Under the pieces are notes generated by a model. It worked only from the letters and a program-made list of their open reading frames with translations, was not told the DNA's origin and made no database searches. The position numbers and the translations under genes are program-made. DNA of 64,000 bases from G963422445 sp963422445 (GTDB taxonomy: Bacteria > Pseudomonadota > Alphaproteobacteria > Thalassobaculales > Thalassobaculaceae), in assembly GCA_963422445.2 (NCBI GenBank), contig OY729512.2, forward strand, positions 1-64,000, in the 5' to 3' direction. Shown here one piece after another: positions 52,212 to 60,541 of the stretch (the first letter of the stretch is position 1; the number at the start of each line of letters is the position of its first letter).

Positions 52212-53399
52212 CTACGCTGCGCCGTCCTGCTCCGTCAGGATGTCCGCGCCGATGCTGTCCGCGACCCGGGCCGTCGAGGCCCTGACCGACTCCCGGGCGA
52301 GATGGGCGTAGCGCGCGGTGGTGTTGACCTGCCGGTGGCCGAGCAGCTCGCCGATCATCGGCAGGCCCTCGCCGAGCGCGAGCGCCCGGCTGGTGAAGCT
52401 GTGACGCAAGTCATGAAGCCGGACGCCGTCGAGATCGGCGTGCTTGCGGATGCGGTTCCAGGAATCGTTGATGTTGGTCTGATGGGTGCCCTTCTTCCGG
52501 CCGGGGAACACCCAGCGGTTATCCGGGGTGCGCGGCAGATCCGCCAGCACCTCCGCCGCCGCGGGCGGCATCGGGACGATGCGCAGGCCAGCCTTGCTGT
52601 CGGCGAGCCGCATCTCGCCTGCCTTGAAGTCGAGGTCGTCCCAGGCGAGCCCCATGATCTCGTTGCGCCGGCATCCGGTCAGCACCAGCAAGCGGACCGC
52701 CGCCGCGGCGTGGCGCGAGGCGAGCCGCTTCGAAGGCGCGATGTCGAGGGTGCGGCCGAGCCGGGCCAACTCCCTGGGCGTCAGGAAGCGCTCCTTGTGC
52801 GGCTCCACCTTGTAGCGGCGCACCGACCGGCACGGGTTCCGGCCCGGCGGGCGCATCTCCCAGAGCTCGGCCATGTTGAACATCTTCACCAGGATGTCGA
52901 CCGTCCGGTTTGCCACCGTGGGCATGTCGCTCAGCCCGAACTGGAACCTGAGGATGTGCTTCTTCTCCACCTCGGAGACGCGAAGCGAACCGAGACCCGG
53001 CACGATGTGCTTCTGCAGCATGAGGCCGTAGTGCTTGATGGTGTTGGGCTTGCAGTGCATCGCGACGTACTCGCGCTCGTAGCGCTCGGCCAGAGCGGCC
53101 ACGGTCGGCTCGGGTTCGGGCTCCTGCTCGACAGGCGGCAGTCCGGCCTTGAGGCGCGCGATGATGTTCGCGGCGTCCTTGCGGGCCTGGTCGGGCGCGA
53201 TGTCTCCGTGACGGCCGACCGTGAAGCGCTTGGACTTGCCGTTGGCCCGCGTCTGCACGACGTAGACCTTGCGCCCCGTCGGATAGACGCGAATGCCGAA
53301 CCCCGGGAGCTCGCTGTCCCAGAACACCGCGTCCTTGCCGGTGACCGCGAGGCGGTCCACGATACGCTTGGTGAGCGTTCGGTACTGGCGTTCGGGCAT
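52212..53399 (-). CDS. P4-like tyrosine integrase
   Basis: A 395-residue integrase beginning MPERQYRTLTKRIVDRLAVT. It has a DUF4102-type arm-binding domain (FWDSELPGFGIRVYPTGRKV), a core-binding domain (IVPGLGSLRVSEVEKKHILR), and a catalytic domain with Arg in TGCRRNEIMGL, HDLRHSFTSR, LLGHRQVNTT and Tyr in ARYAHLARES. It is the outermost island gene on this side and so a good candidate for the enzyme that inserted the island. It is paralogous to the next gene downstream and to the pair at 12602-15114. Confidence 0.93.
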   Translation of the reverse strand: MPERQYRTLTKRIVDRLAVTGKDAVFWDSELPGFGIRVYPTGRKVYVVQTRANGKSKRFTVGRHGDIAPDQARKDAANIIARLKAGLPPVEQEPEPEPTVAALAERYEREYVAMHCKPNTIKHYGLMLQKHIVPGLGSLRVSEVEKKHILRFQFGLSDMPTVANRTVDILVKMFNMAELWEMRPPGRNPCRSVRRYKVEPHKERFLTPRELARLGRTLDIAPSKRLASRHAAAAVRLLVLTGCRRNEIMGLAWDDLDFKAGEMRLADSKAGLRIVPMPPAAAEVLADLPRTPDNRWVFPGRKKGTHQTNINDSWNRIRKHADLDGVRLHDLRHSFTSRALALGEGLPMIGELLGHRQVNTTARYAHLARESVRASTARVADSIGADILTEQDGAA

Positions 53400-53710
53400 G
53401 GCGGTGCTCCTCGACGATAGGGGCGCTCTTCGGATCGGGCGGGCTCCAGAGGGGTTTCGACCCAGTAAGCAAACCGAAAGCGGCTGGCAGAAAACCGGGG
53501 CGTATTGAAGCGCGTCCGAGGCAGGAGCGCAAGGGGTCGAATGGGCCGTGAAAATCGGAAATATAGATTATTTACAATGTGTTATACTGTCTAAGTGCAC
53601 CCCAGCGCACGCTGGCGCAGGCAGGACTAGGTGCCGGATAAAGTGAGTTGCCTTCTGGACACAAACGTGGTCGAGTTATGCCTACGAATTGCGAATTGAT
53701 CCATTAAAAA
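53400..53710. other. 311-bp intergenic region upstream of the integrase pair
   Basis: Likely contains the integrase promoter and the island end. An AT-rich patch (about 53550-53590, with tatagatt and ttatactg) differs sharply from the island. I see no tRNA gene; the sequence ends with the attaaaaa target duplication of the IS1595 element. Confidence 0.4.
53703..53710. repeat. 8-bp target-site duplication, left copy (attaaaaa)
   Basis: Matches 56271-56278 exactly. The 8-bp AT-rich duplication is the size made by IS1595-family transposases. Confidence 0.85.
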
Positions 53711-53733
53711 GGGGATTATATACGAAAGTCACA
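53711..53733. repeat. left terminal inverted repeat of IS1595-family element
   Basis: 23 bp, exact complement of 56248-56270. The shorter motif gactttcgtata recurs at 56213-56224 just inside the right end. Confidence 0.92.
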
Positions 53734-53743
53734 ATCTTGCCCC

Positions 53744-53768
53744 GGTTCGATTCCGTCCCCGGCCTCCA
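53744..53768 (+). other. tRNA-like T-loop-to-CCA fragment
   Basis: ggttcgattcc followed by gtccccggcctcca looks like the 3' end of a tRNA or tmRNA gene with an encoded CCA. The T-stem pairs only at three positions and no other tRNA arms are present upstream, so it is not a functional tRNA. It lies just inside the left repeat of the IS1595 element. It could be a captured attachment core or coincidence. Confidence 0.3.
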
Positions 53769-53777
53769 AGTAGGAAG

Positions 53778-53957
53778 TCAGGCGTCCGGGTCTTCGATCA
53801 TCCGCACGGGCCGCAGCACCGCCGCCGCAAGTTCGTCTGGCGTTGCGTCGATCCGCCCCGGCTCTTCAAGCTCCGCCTTGCTCGGCTGGTAGACATGCGG
53901 TTTCACCCGAACGGTACGCCGTTCAATCGGGTGGGGTTCTCTCGATTCCTTGCTCAT
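53778..53957 (-). CDS. 59-aa ORF downstream of the Eco29kI-like endonuclease
   Basis: Begins MSKESREPHPIERRTVRVKP and contains HVYQPSKAELEEPGRIDATP. The start overlaps the endonuclease stop (ATGA). This kind of short charged protein could be an antitoxin- or control-type companion, but I recognise no family. Confidence 0.5.
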   Translation of the reverse strand: MSKESREPHPIERRTVRVKPHVYQPSKAELEEPGRIDATPDELAAAVLRPVRMIEDPDA

Positions 53958-54527
53958 CTCTTCCCCTCCTGTGTTAAGTGGACCGCCGCTAGGATGTCGC
54001 CTGACGTTTCGTCGCGCGTCCTCAAGTTGACTGTGTATGGCCTGCCCGGATGCAGGGGGTATCCCATTGCGCCTTCCGCTGTCCCGTGCGTCCCTTGCCT
54101 GGATCGTTGATCCCGAAGCCAGCCACGACCACATTCCACATTGGGCGATATTCGGCGCTCAGAACCTGCTCGGTTAGCCCGATCCCTCCCTCGTCGAGAC
54201 CGAGCCACCGGCACGAGAAATCCCGTAGGTCGAGATTCTCTGCCTGCTCTATCGAACGGGCATGTTTGGTCAGCCGATCATGGAGAACCACCCGTGCGGC
54301 TCTTGTGCGGGACCGTCCCTGCCGTTTGCCGGGCGGGTCAGCCTTCCCGACATAGATCGGCCCCGTCATGTCCCTGTAGGCATCGAACGGTCCGCCATAG
54401 TGGATCGTTCGATGCCGGCACCGTCGAAGGTCGGTTCGGGTGGCAACGAAGCGGCTGGGGAGCTCATCAGAGCCCGCGCCGCATTCTGGCCCCGCTCATC
54501 GACGCTGAGCGGGTTATACGCACGCAC
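53954..54527 (-). pseudogene. Eco29kI-family GIY-YIG restriction endonuclease, two frameshifts
   Basis: Starts at GTG three bases after the methyltransferase stop: RAYNPLSVDERGQNAARALM, then PPEPTFDGAGI. After a shift near 54405 it continues IHYGGPFDAYRDMTGPIYVG with the GIY-YIG-type PIYVGKA, then SIEQAENLDLRDFSCRWLGL, LTEQVLSAEYRPMWN and GFGINDPGKGRTGQ. After a second shift near 54062 it ends LHPGRPYTVNLRTRDE to the stop. The rejoined protein is ~190 residues, close to Eco29kI relatives. As given, no full endonuclease is made. Key catalytic residues (Tyr, Arg, Glu in LTEQ, Asn in MWN) are present. Confidence 0.8.
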
Positions 54528-54530
54528 GGG

Positions 54531-55238
54531 TTATCTCTCGCAGCTTTGCCCGTTGCGACAGACGATCCAGAAGCAATGCCGCTTTCTCGCGTGGTGCGCC
54601 TTCTTCCACTGCGTCGAGACCATCGGCCCTGTCCTTATCTTCACGATCAGATCGCAGAGCGTGAACCCAGCCTCGTCGGCCATCCGCATGAAGTCGCAAT
54701 GCGGCCATTTAGAGCGGTGGCAGTTCACCATGTCGGTCATCTTCGCCAGCAGCAGACCCTTCGGCTTCAATACCCGCTTCGCCTGTTCGAGAAACGGCGG
54801 GTACAGGTAGCTAAGCGTCCAGCCCTGTTGCTTCCCGCATTCGACCGTCGCGCCGAAATCCTCGTCGAACCGCTTGCGGCTCTTGTCGCGTCCCTGCGGG
54901 CCGACATGCGGGGGATCGTAGACCACCACGCCGAAGGTCGGGTCGGGGATGCCTTCCATCTTCCGGTTGTCGCCGACGATCATCGGCTTGTAGCGGGGAT
55001 CGATGTCCATCGAGACCACGCGCCGCACCGATCCCTTCCCGAACCGTCCGTAGTTGTAGGTTGCGTCGAGGATCGGGTCGACCGGGATGGACGGATCGAA
55101 CGCGAACATCGCTTCCAGCAGGTCCGCGTCGTTCCCCTCCCATACGCTGCTGACAGGCTCGTAGCGGTCAGGCTCGGCGGGCTGGTGCGGTTCGCGGTCA
55201 AGATCGAGCTCGACCCCGGCGACCTCCTGCAGCGCCAT
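54531..55238 (-). CDS. DNA amino-methyltransferase (DPPH type)
   Basis: A 235-residue class I methyltransferase beginning MALQEVAGVELDLDREPHQP. The SAM-binding region is DPILDATYNYGRFGKG and VVSMDIDPRY. The catalytic motif is VVYDPPH in place of the usual DPPY. After it come RVLKPKGLLLAKMTDMVN and KRHCFWIVCRNGQ, as in small phage and restriction-modification N6/N4 methyltransferases. It is the only intact gene of the element besides the 59-aa ORF, and it would protect DNA from the neighbouring endonuclease if specificities match. Its start overlaps the transposase 3' end. Confidence 0.85.
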   Translation of the reverse strand: MALQEVAGVELDLDREPHQPAEPDRYEPVSSVWEGNDADLLEAMFAFDPSIPVDPILDATYNYGRFGKGSVRRVVSMDIDPRYKPMIVGDNRKMEGIPDPTFGVVVYDPPHVGPQGRDKSRKRFDEDFGATVECGKQQGWTLSYLYPPFLEQAKRVLKPKGLLLAKMTDMVNCHRSKWPHCDFMRMADEAGFTLCDLIVKIRTGPMVSTQWKKAHHARKRHCFWIVCRNGQSCER

Positions 55239-56201
55239 GGCGGATCAGCCCGCCGAGGTCACGATAGCGGAGCCGCTTGCCCACCATGTCCGCGGCGATC
55301 ATTCCCATCTGATCGGCGGTATCGGCCTCGCGGATGGTGTGGCGACCGGCAAACTCGGTCACGGAACGGTCGCAGTGCTTCTCGCTGAAGTGGTGGAAGG
55401 GGCCCTGATAACCCCGCTTCAACATCGACCAAAACGCTTCGATTCCGTTGGTGTGCGCCATCCCCCGGACGGACGCGCCGGCCGAGTGGTTCACGGCCTC
55501 ATGGTCGCAAGTCCATGCCCTGAGAGCCGCTGGCCTCGTCCGTGAACACCTTCGCACCCGGCGCGGTGTGCGCGCCGATGAAGCCTTTGAGCGTCGCGCC
55601 GTCCGTGCCTTCAACCGTGCGCGCCGCGATCGTGTTGCTCTCGCGATCCTTCGTCCCGACCACGATGGTCTTACCAACCGCCCCGCGCCCCGTCAGTTCC
55701 TTACCGCTTGCTCTTGGGCATGTTCTTGCGCTTGCCCCCGAGGTCGGTCTCATCGGCTTCTACGGGGCCGCTGAACAGCGGGTTGACGCCCTCAAAGGCC
55801 TTGCGCAGCCGGTGCGCCAGATGCCAAGCCGACTTTTGCGTGATCTCCAAGGCGCGATGCAGCTTCATGCTGCGCACACCCTTCAGGTCGGTCGTGACCA
55901 AGTAGATTGCGATGGCCCAGATCTGATAGCCGAGCGTCGATCCATCCATGATGTTGCACGACTTCAGGCTGAACATCGGGCGCCCATCGCAGTCGCGGCA
56001 GCGGTGCGTCATTGTTCTGTGCTTAATCCCGCACTGGACATTGTCGGAGCCGCAGTGCGGGCAGTGCGCGCCGTCCGGCCAAATCTTGCTCTCGAACCAC
56101 TCGCGAGCCGCGTCATCGCTCGGGAACATCTTCATCAGCTTGGTGAGGCTGATCCCTTCCCTGTGAGCCTTGCCCGGGGCCTCTGAACCATCGTCCCACA
56201 T
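55198..56201 (-). pseudogene. IS1595-family transposase, two frameshifts
   Basis: Begins MWDDGSEAPGKAHREGISLT. The N-terminal zinc ribbon is CPHCGSDNV ... CRDCDG. The DDE domain starts FSGPVEADETDLGGKRKNMP. A one-base insertion near 55692 shifts to KELTGRGAVGKTIVVGTKDR, and a second near 55507 shifts to CDHEAVNHSAGASVRGMAHT, NGIEAFWSMLKRGYQGPFHH. All family motifs are present across the three frames, so decay or sequencing error is recent. Required with the 23-bp ends for transposition. Confidence 0.9.
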
Positions 56202-56247
56202 CCCAAATTGCGACTTTCGTATAGCGGAGGCGGGGTCAAGCGAAAAA

Positions 56248-56278
56248 TGTGACTTTCGTATATAATCCCCATTAAAAA
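56248..56278. repeat. right terminal inverted repeat (56248-56270) and target duplication (56271-56278)
   Basis: The 23-bp repeat is the exact complement of 53711-53733, followed by attaaaaa, the second target-duplication copy. Confidence 0.92.
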
Positions 56279-56739
56279 AACAGGGACTCAACGACACCAC
56301 ACAAGCCCCCACAATCGTCCCGCCACCATCGGCAACATGATACCTGGGCAGTTACTTCGGGTTTTGTATTTTTCGCAATGGCCTGTTCGGTAGCGCAATG
56401 GATGTGCGGACGATAGACGATTTCACCATATTCGCTGCTCGCTTCACTACAACGCGCGAACGGCAGCATCCCGCGCCGTGAGGATAATATGTGATCCCGC
56501 AGAGGAATCAGATTTGTGCTTCAGGGCTTCACATTGGCAGATCTGAAAAACGGCGTCTCATGATGACGGCCAGATTCGCCACACCCATGGCAACGGCATT
56601 GCCGGTGGCCTGATCTTATTCCGGGCTTGATCGCCCATCGCAGGACCGGATTGACGATGCGTTTTCACATCGAACGGAGCGCGGCCAGATCGGTGCTCGT
56701 ATTTTACGTCGCATCCACTGTTAACGCCCCGCAACATGT
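56279..56739. other. 461-bp region with no recognised gene
   Basis: Lower in GC than the island, with short frames only (for example one starting at 56560 that soon ends). It separates the island side from the metabolic operon and may contain the operon's terminator, but I see no clear hairpin with a T-run. Confidence 0.35.
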
Positions 56740-57417
56740 TCAGATCAGTTCGTCTGCGCGATCATCGGTCTCGCCATAGCGTGACAGACTGGGCGGTTTC
56801 AATCCATCGTAAAGGCGCGCGATCCCAGTGTTGACGACCGTGTTATTCTCTTCGAACAATGATCGGCCGGAAAGGTCGCTCTCGACCAGAAGCGGCCCGA
56901 AACGCTCGACCTCGAAGACCCACATAGCCTGGGCAATGCCCAGTTCATCGAGCCAGTGCGCTGCCCGGACCCGCCGGATCGCCCGTCCCAGTAACGCGCC
57001 GGTGCCATAGCCGACCGTCGTCAGATAGATCGCGCCGGCCGGAACGAACAGGGTTCTGTAGTCCTCCGGCGCCATGCCGCCCTTGCCAATGATCACGCGG
57101 GCGCCGGACACCCGAAACCAATCAGCCATCCATTTCGAAAACCGGAAACTCGCCGTCGCGGTGACCGCGCCAACGTCGAGAGTTCCGTCCTCGGTAACCG
57201 CAGCGGCCGGTGAACAATGGAAATTAACATTGCCCAGTATCCCGAAGTCATCCGGTGGTTCGGCGCCATCGGCGATGACCTTATTATACACTCCCTCGCG
57301 GGCGGTATAGATCACGCCGTCAATATAGACGACATTGCCGATGTCCAGCCCTTGCAGCCCGGCATCGTCGACAGGTGCCGTCAGGCGGACTTCCTTGAGC
57401 GTTCGACCGTCTCCCAT
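56740..57417 (-). CDS. class I fumarate hydratase / L(+)-tartrate dehydratase, beta subunit
   Basis: A 225-residue beta subunit beginning MGDGRTLKEVRLTAPVDDAG. It contains LQGLDIGNVVYIDGVIYTAR, GNVNFHCSPAAAV, TATASFRFSKWMADWFRVSG and VIIGKGGM, the signature of the C-terminal half of Fe-S class I fumarases, which bind substrate carboxylates. The start overlaps the 3' end of the alpha gene by 37 bases; a GTG/ATG a few codons upstream is possible. With alpha it forms an oxygen-sensitive hydro-lyase acting on fumarate, L-tartrate or a related dicarboxylate. The last gene of the operon. Confidence 0.88.
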   Translation of the reverse strand: MGDGRTLKEVRLTAPVDDAGLQGLDIGNVVYIDGVIYTAREGVYNKVIADGAEPPDDFGILGNVNFHCSPAAAVTEDGTLDVGAVTATASFRFSKWMADWFRVSGARVIIGKGGMAPEDYRTLFVPAGAIYLTTVGYGTGALLGRAIRRVRAAHWLDELGIAQAMWVFEVERFGPLLVESDLSGRSLFEENNTVVNTGIARLYDGLKPPSLSRYGETDDRADELI

Positions 57418-58343
57418 TCGACCGTCTCCCGGCGCATGTAAGGCGTGAACCATTGCGGATCCGTGCGATGTTCGACACGTCCACCCGCGTGAATACGCGC
57501 TGTCGCGCGCCGCGACGACAGGCAGAAGGCATGCAGGCTCATCGGCATGCCGCCCGTATGAGTGTAACCGACCTCGATATGGCAATCGACGACCATGGCA
57601 TTGCCCACGAACCCCATCGCCCCCATGCCGATCGAATTACCCATGTCCTTCAACTCAAGTTCGAGTTTCGCAATTTCAGGATCGGGATTCCGATCGCCGA
57701 CAATGCGCAGACATGCGGCCTGTTTGCCGAGAACCATCGATGTGTCCTTGGAACCGCCAAGGCCGATGCCGACAATCGCCGGCTGGCAGGCAAGGCCACG
57801 CTTACCAAACGCTATCATGCCATCAAGAAAGAAGCGCTTGACGCCATCGATGCCGTCCCCCGGAAACAGCATCCGGTAATCCGTGCCGAACAGGCCACCC
57901 TTGTGGACTGTCGTGATTTCCAGCCAGTCGGCATCCGGCTCGAATGAGTATTCGATCTCCGGCGCATTGATGCCTACATTGTTGTCATGATCGGTGCGCC
58001 AGAGCGGATGTACCCGGTTCGGACGTAACGGAATGTCGCGTGTCGCAACGGCAGTCGCCGAGCGCAAGGCCCGTTCGAGAGCGACAAAACCGCCCTCGAT
58101 CCTGGCGTCGTTGCCGGTCTTGACATAATAGCGCGGAACGCCGGTATCGGCGCACATCGGACGGCGGTCGGCCGTCGCAGCCTCGTAGTTTTCCAACATC
58201 GCCCGCAATACAAAGGACGACAGCTCACCGTCTTCGCGGTCGGCCATCGCCTTGATACCCGAAAGGTAATCCTCCGGAATGTCGATCCCAGCCCGGCTCA
58301 TCAATGTCCGTGCCGTCGACTCAATCAGAGAAACCCCAATCAT
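57381..58343 (-). CDS. class I fumarate hydratase / L(+)-tartrate dehydratase, alpha subunit
   Basis: A 320-residue alpha subunit beginning MIGVSLIESTARTLMSRAGI. Cluster-binding cysteines include those in PMCADTGVPRYYV and in the GLACQPAIVGIG region; GIGLGGSKDTSMVLGKQA and LELELKDMGNSIGMGAMGFV are typical of the family. It carries the [4Fe-4S] cluster that activates the hydroxyl group. Separate alpha and beta subunits resemble TtdAB or archaeal-type fumarases; which substrate is used cannot be told from sequence. Located downstream of the flavoprotein subunit, with a 95-bp gap. Confidence 0.9.
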   Translation of the reverse strand: MIGVSLIESTARTLMSRAGIDIPEDYLSGIKAMADREDGELSSFVLRAMLENYEAATADRRPMCADTGVPRYYVKTGNDARIEGGFVALERALRSATAVATRDIPLRPNRVHPLWRTDHDNNVGINAPEIEYSFEPDADWLEITTVHKGGLFGTDYRMLFPGDGIDGVKRFFLDGMIAFGKRGLACQPAIVGIGLGGSKDTSMVLGKQAACLRIVGDRNPDPEIAKLELELKDMGNSIGMGAMGFVGNAMVVDCHIEVGYTHTGGMPMSLHAFCLSSRRATARIHAGGRVEHRTDPQWFTPYMRRETVEWETVERSRKSA

Positions 58344-58438
58344 CAAGACCCCCCTCCCCCGCAAATTTGACGTGTGTAACACAGCATAGTCTGTGTGGCG
58401 CCGGCGTGAAACCCGGAGGCACGGGCCTGCCTGCCGGC

Positions 58439-60193
58439 TCAAACTGTCGCCGTCTGGGGCATTCCGGCTTCGTCGTCAATCAGCGACTCATCCGGCCTGA
58501 CAATCGAAAATGCCACTGGAACCATTTCGATATCCAGTCCATCGCCGGCGCCGCGGACACGGGTATAGGCCGTCGTGTGGAGATCGCCTGTGACCGGGAA
58601 GTCCTCACGGTAATGAGCTCCGCGCGAATCCTCCCGGGCAATCGCCGCGCAGGTGACGATCCGGCTCACCCTGAGCATGCTGTCCAGATTCAACCAGTCG
58701 TGCCAACCCGGATTGAATGCATGATCGTGGTCGCCGAGACCGGACAAGTGCAATTCCGCGGTTAGCTCGTCGAGCGCGGCCAGCGACCGGTCAAGACCCG
58801 TGCGATTCCGCAGGATCCCGACATCGTCCCACATTACCGTCCACAGGCGGTCGCGGAGCGGCGATATGTTGGCGGTAACAGCTGCGGTGAAAGGCCGTTC
58901 AGCTCGCGCGATCGCGGATTCGATAACGCCGGCATCGGGATCGGACCAGCGGCCTGCTTTCTGGACATGGTCGGCCATAGCGTCGCCAGCGATGCCGCCG
59001 AACACCGTCGAATTTGCGACGCCATTGCCGCCGAGACGATTGGCGCCATGCACACCGCCACAGTCCTCACCCGCTGCAAAGAGACCCGGGAAAGCGGTCG
59101 CGCCGTCGATCTCGAACTCGACGCCGCCCATCATGTAATGTGCCGTAGGCACCACCTCGACCAAACCGGCCGCGAGATCGAAACCGCAGTCGCGACAACG
59201 CTCGACCATGCCCTTGAACGAACGGCTCACGGTCTCGGGTCCGAGATGATTCATGCGGATATGAACGCCGCCGTTGAGAGTCGTATTGCCGGCCCGCATC
59301 TCGGCATAGATGGCCCGGCTGACAATATCCCGGGTTGCCCGTTCTGCCGCCGGATCCAGATTGATCATAAAGCGATCGCCGGCGCCGTTGAGCAAATGTC
59401 CCCCCGCGCCCCGCAAACCTTCTTCCAGAACTGTACCAGTCATGCGGGTATCCGATCCGGCTAGAAGACCAGTCGGGTGGAACTGGACCATCTCCATATC
59501 GCGCAAGCCCAGGCCGAGATCGCAGGCCATTGCCATCCCGTCGCAGGCCTTGTCACCGGACGGCGTGTGATACCGGTACATGGTCGGCCCACCACCCGTC
59601 GCCAACAGGACGGCCTTTGCCTGAACGAATCTGTAACCACCGCTACGCATGTCGATGAGCACTACCCCGGAAATACCGGATCTGTCCCGGGCTGGAACCA
59701 GCGCGATCGCCCGATGCTCTTCCAGCCGCCTGATGCCGCGCGCCCAGACCTGCTCCATGACTCGGTTGATGATTTCAATTCCGGTCAGGTCGCCCTTGTG
59801 CACCGTGCGATCGAAACTCTGACCGGCAAACGCCTTCTGATGCAGCGTGCCATCAGGGTTGCGGTCGAAGAAACAGCCGATTTCGTTCTCGAGTTCATGG
59901 ATACGTTCAACAGCCCCCTCAATCAGGCGCCAGGCGAGGTCCTGCCGTGGCAGCCACTTTCCGCCTACAATGGTGTCCATGAAATGACGTTCCAGCGAGT
60001 CCTCCGGCGCCAGCGCCACATTGTAGCCACCCTGAACCATGCGGGTGCAGCCGGTCTTCCCAAGCAGACCCTTGACCGCGACTGTAACATCGAGTTCAGG
60101 CGCCGCCTTTAAGGCATGCAGGGCGGCGAAAAGTCCGGCCCCGCCCGATCCGAGAATCAGGATGTCGGTCTTCGAACGCTCGATTGCCGTCAT
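58439..60193 (-). CDS. sdhA: succinate dehydrogenase/fumarate reductase, flavoprotein subunit
   Basis: A 584-residue flavoprotein. The FAD-binding N-terminus is DILILGSGGAGLFAALHALK (residues ~10-29). The catalytic and binding regions include GGGPTMYRYHTPSGDKACDG, PTAHYMMGGVEFE, and GLFAAGEDCGGVHGANRLGG followed by GNGVANSTVFG. At the place where SdhA/FrdA usually have Ser-His-Thr with the His covalently bound to FAD, this protein reads TGCTRMVQGGYN, so covalent flavinylation is doubtful. It interconverts succinate and fumarate on the inner face of the cytoplasmic membrane. Nine bases follow the last membrane-anchor gene. Confidence 0.9.
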   Translation of the reverse strand: MTAIERSKTDILILGSGGAGLFAALHALKAAPELDVTVAVKGLLGKTGCTRMVQGGYNVALAPEDSLERHFMDTIVGGKWLPRQDLAWRLIEGAVERIHELENEIGCFFDRNPDGTLHQKAFAGQSFDRTVHKGDLTGIEIINRVMEQVWARGIRRLEEHRAIALVPARDRSGISGVVLIDMRSGGYRFVQAKAVLLATGGGPTMYRYHTPSGDKACDGMAMACDLGLGLRDMEMVQFHPTGLLAGSDTRMTGTVLEEGLRGAGGHLLNGAGDRFMINLDPAAERATRDIVSRAIYAEMRAGNTTLNGGVHIRMNHLGPETVSRSFKGMVERCRDCGFDLAAGLVEVVPTAHYMMGGVEFEIDGATAFPGLFAAGEDCGGVHGANRLGGNGVANSTVFGGIAGDAMADHVQKAGRWSDPDAGVIESAIARAERPFTAAVTANISPLRDRLWTVMWDDVGILRNRTGLDRSLAALDELTAELHLSGLGDHDHAFNPGWHDWLNLDSMLRVSRIVTCAAIAREDSRGAHYREDFPVTGDLHTTAYTRVRGAGDGLDIEMVPVAFSIVRPDESLIDDEAGMPQTATV

Positions 60194-60202
60194 GGCCGCC
60201 CG

Positions 60203-60541
60203 TCACCGGTTCAGCAGGAATGCAAAGCCGACCAGAAGCGCCGCCGCGCCGGCAAACCCGATCAACATCTTGCGAAACCCTCGCCAAGGCAGGAATTCAA
60301 GAGCCAGAACACGGACACCCAATACCAAATGCAGGGTAACCACGACCAGCAGGCCCCATTCTGCAGCCTTGACCAAGGGTTGATCCATCCATCGAATGGC
60401 ATTCTCAAGGGCCGCCTCGCTCTCGATCGCTAGTCCGAGAACCAGAAAATGGGCCGGAATGAACACCACAAGCAACAGGCCGGACAGACGATGCGCCAGC
60501 GCGGCCCAAGCTCCGGAATGGCGCCGCGAACCCCGGATCAT
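60203..60541 (-). CDS. sdhD: succinate dehydrogenase/fumarate reductase, membrane anchor subunit (D-like)
   Basis: A 112-residue hydrophobic protein with three predicted membrane helices. The first has AHRLSGLLLVVFIPAHFLVL, with His residues of the kind that ligate heme b or quinone sites; the others are AEWGLLVVVTLHLVLGVRVL and MLIGFAGAAALLVGFAFLL. ATG at 60541 overlaps the previous gene's stop by 4 bases (ATGA); a GTG five codons earlier is possible. It anchors SdhA/B and carries electrons to or from quinone. Confidence 0.82.
   Translation of the reverse strand: MIRGSRRHSGAWAALAHRLSGLLLVVFIPAHFLVLGLAIESEAALENAIRWMDQPLVKAAEWGLLVVVTLHLVLGVRVLALEFLPWRGFRKMLIGFAGAAALLVGFAFLLNR

Larger units (their letters stand above)
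53711..56270 (-). mobile_element. IS1595-family element carrying a restriction-modification pair
   Basis: 2560 bp. Perfect 23-bp terminal inverted repeats (53711-53733 and 56248-56270, beginning ggggattatatacgaaa) and an 8-bp direct target duplication (attaaaaa) define both ends. In transcription order from the right it encodes a transposase (two frameshifts), a DNA methyltransferase (intact), an Eco29kI-like endonuclease (two frameshifts) and a 59-residue ORF, each overlapping or within a few bases of the next. Passenger genes are known in IS1595 relatives. A transposase-linked restriction-modification cargo is the notable point. Confidence 0.9.

Noticed and set aside
53400..53710. tRNA gene next to the island integrase
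   Set aside because: No cloverleaf can be formed; only an isolated T-loop-like segment further right was found.
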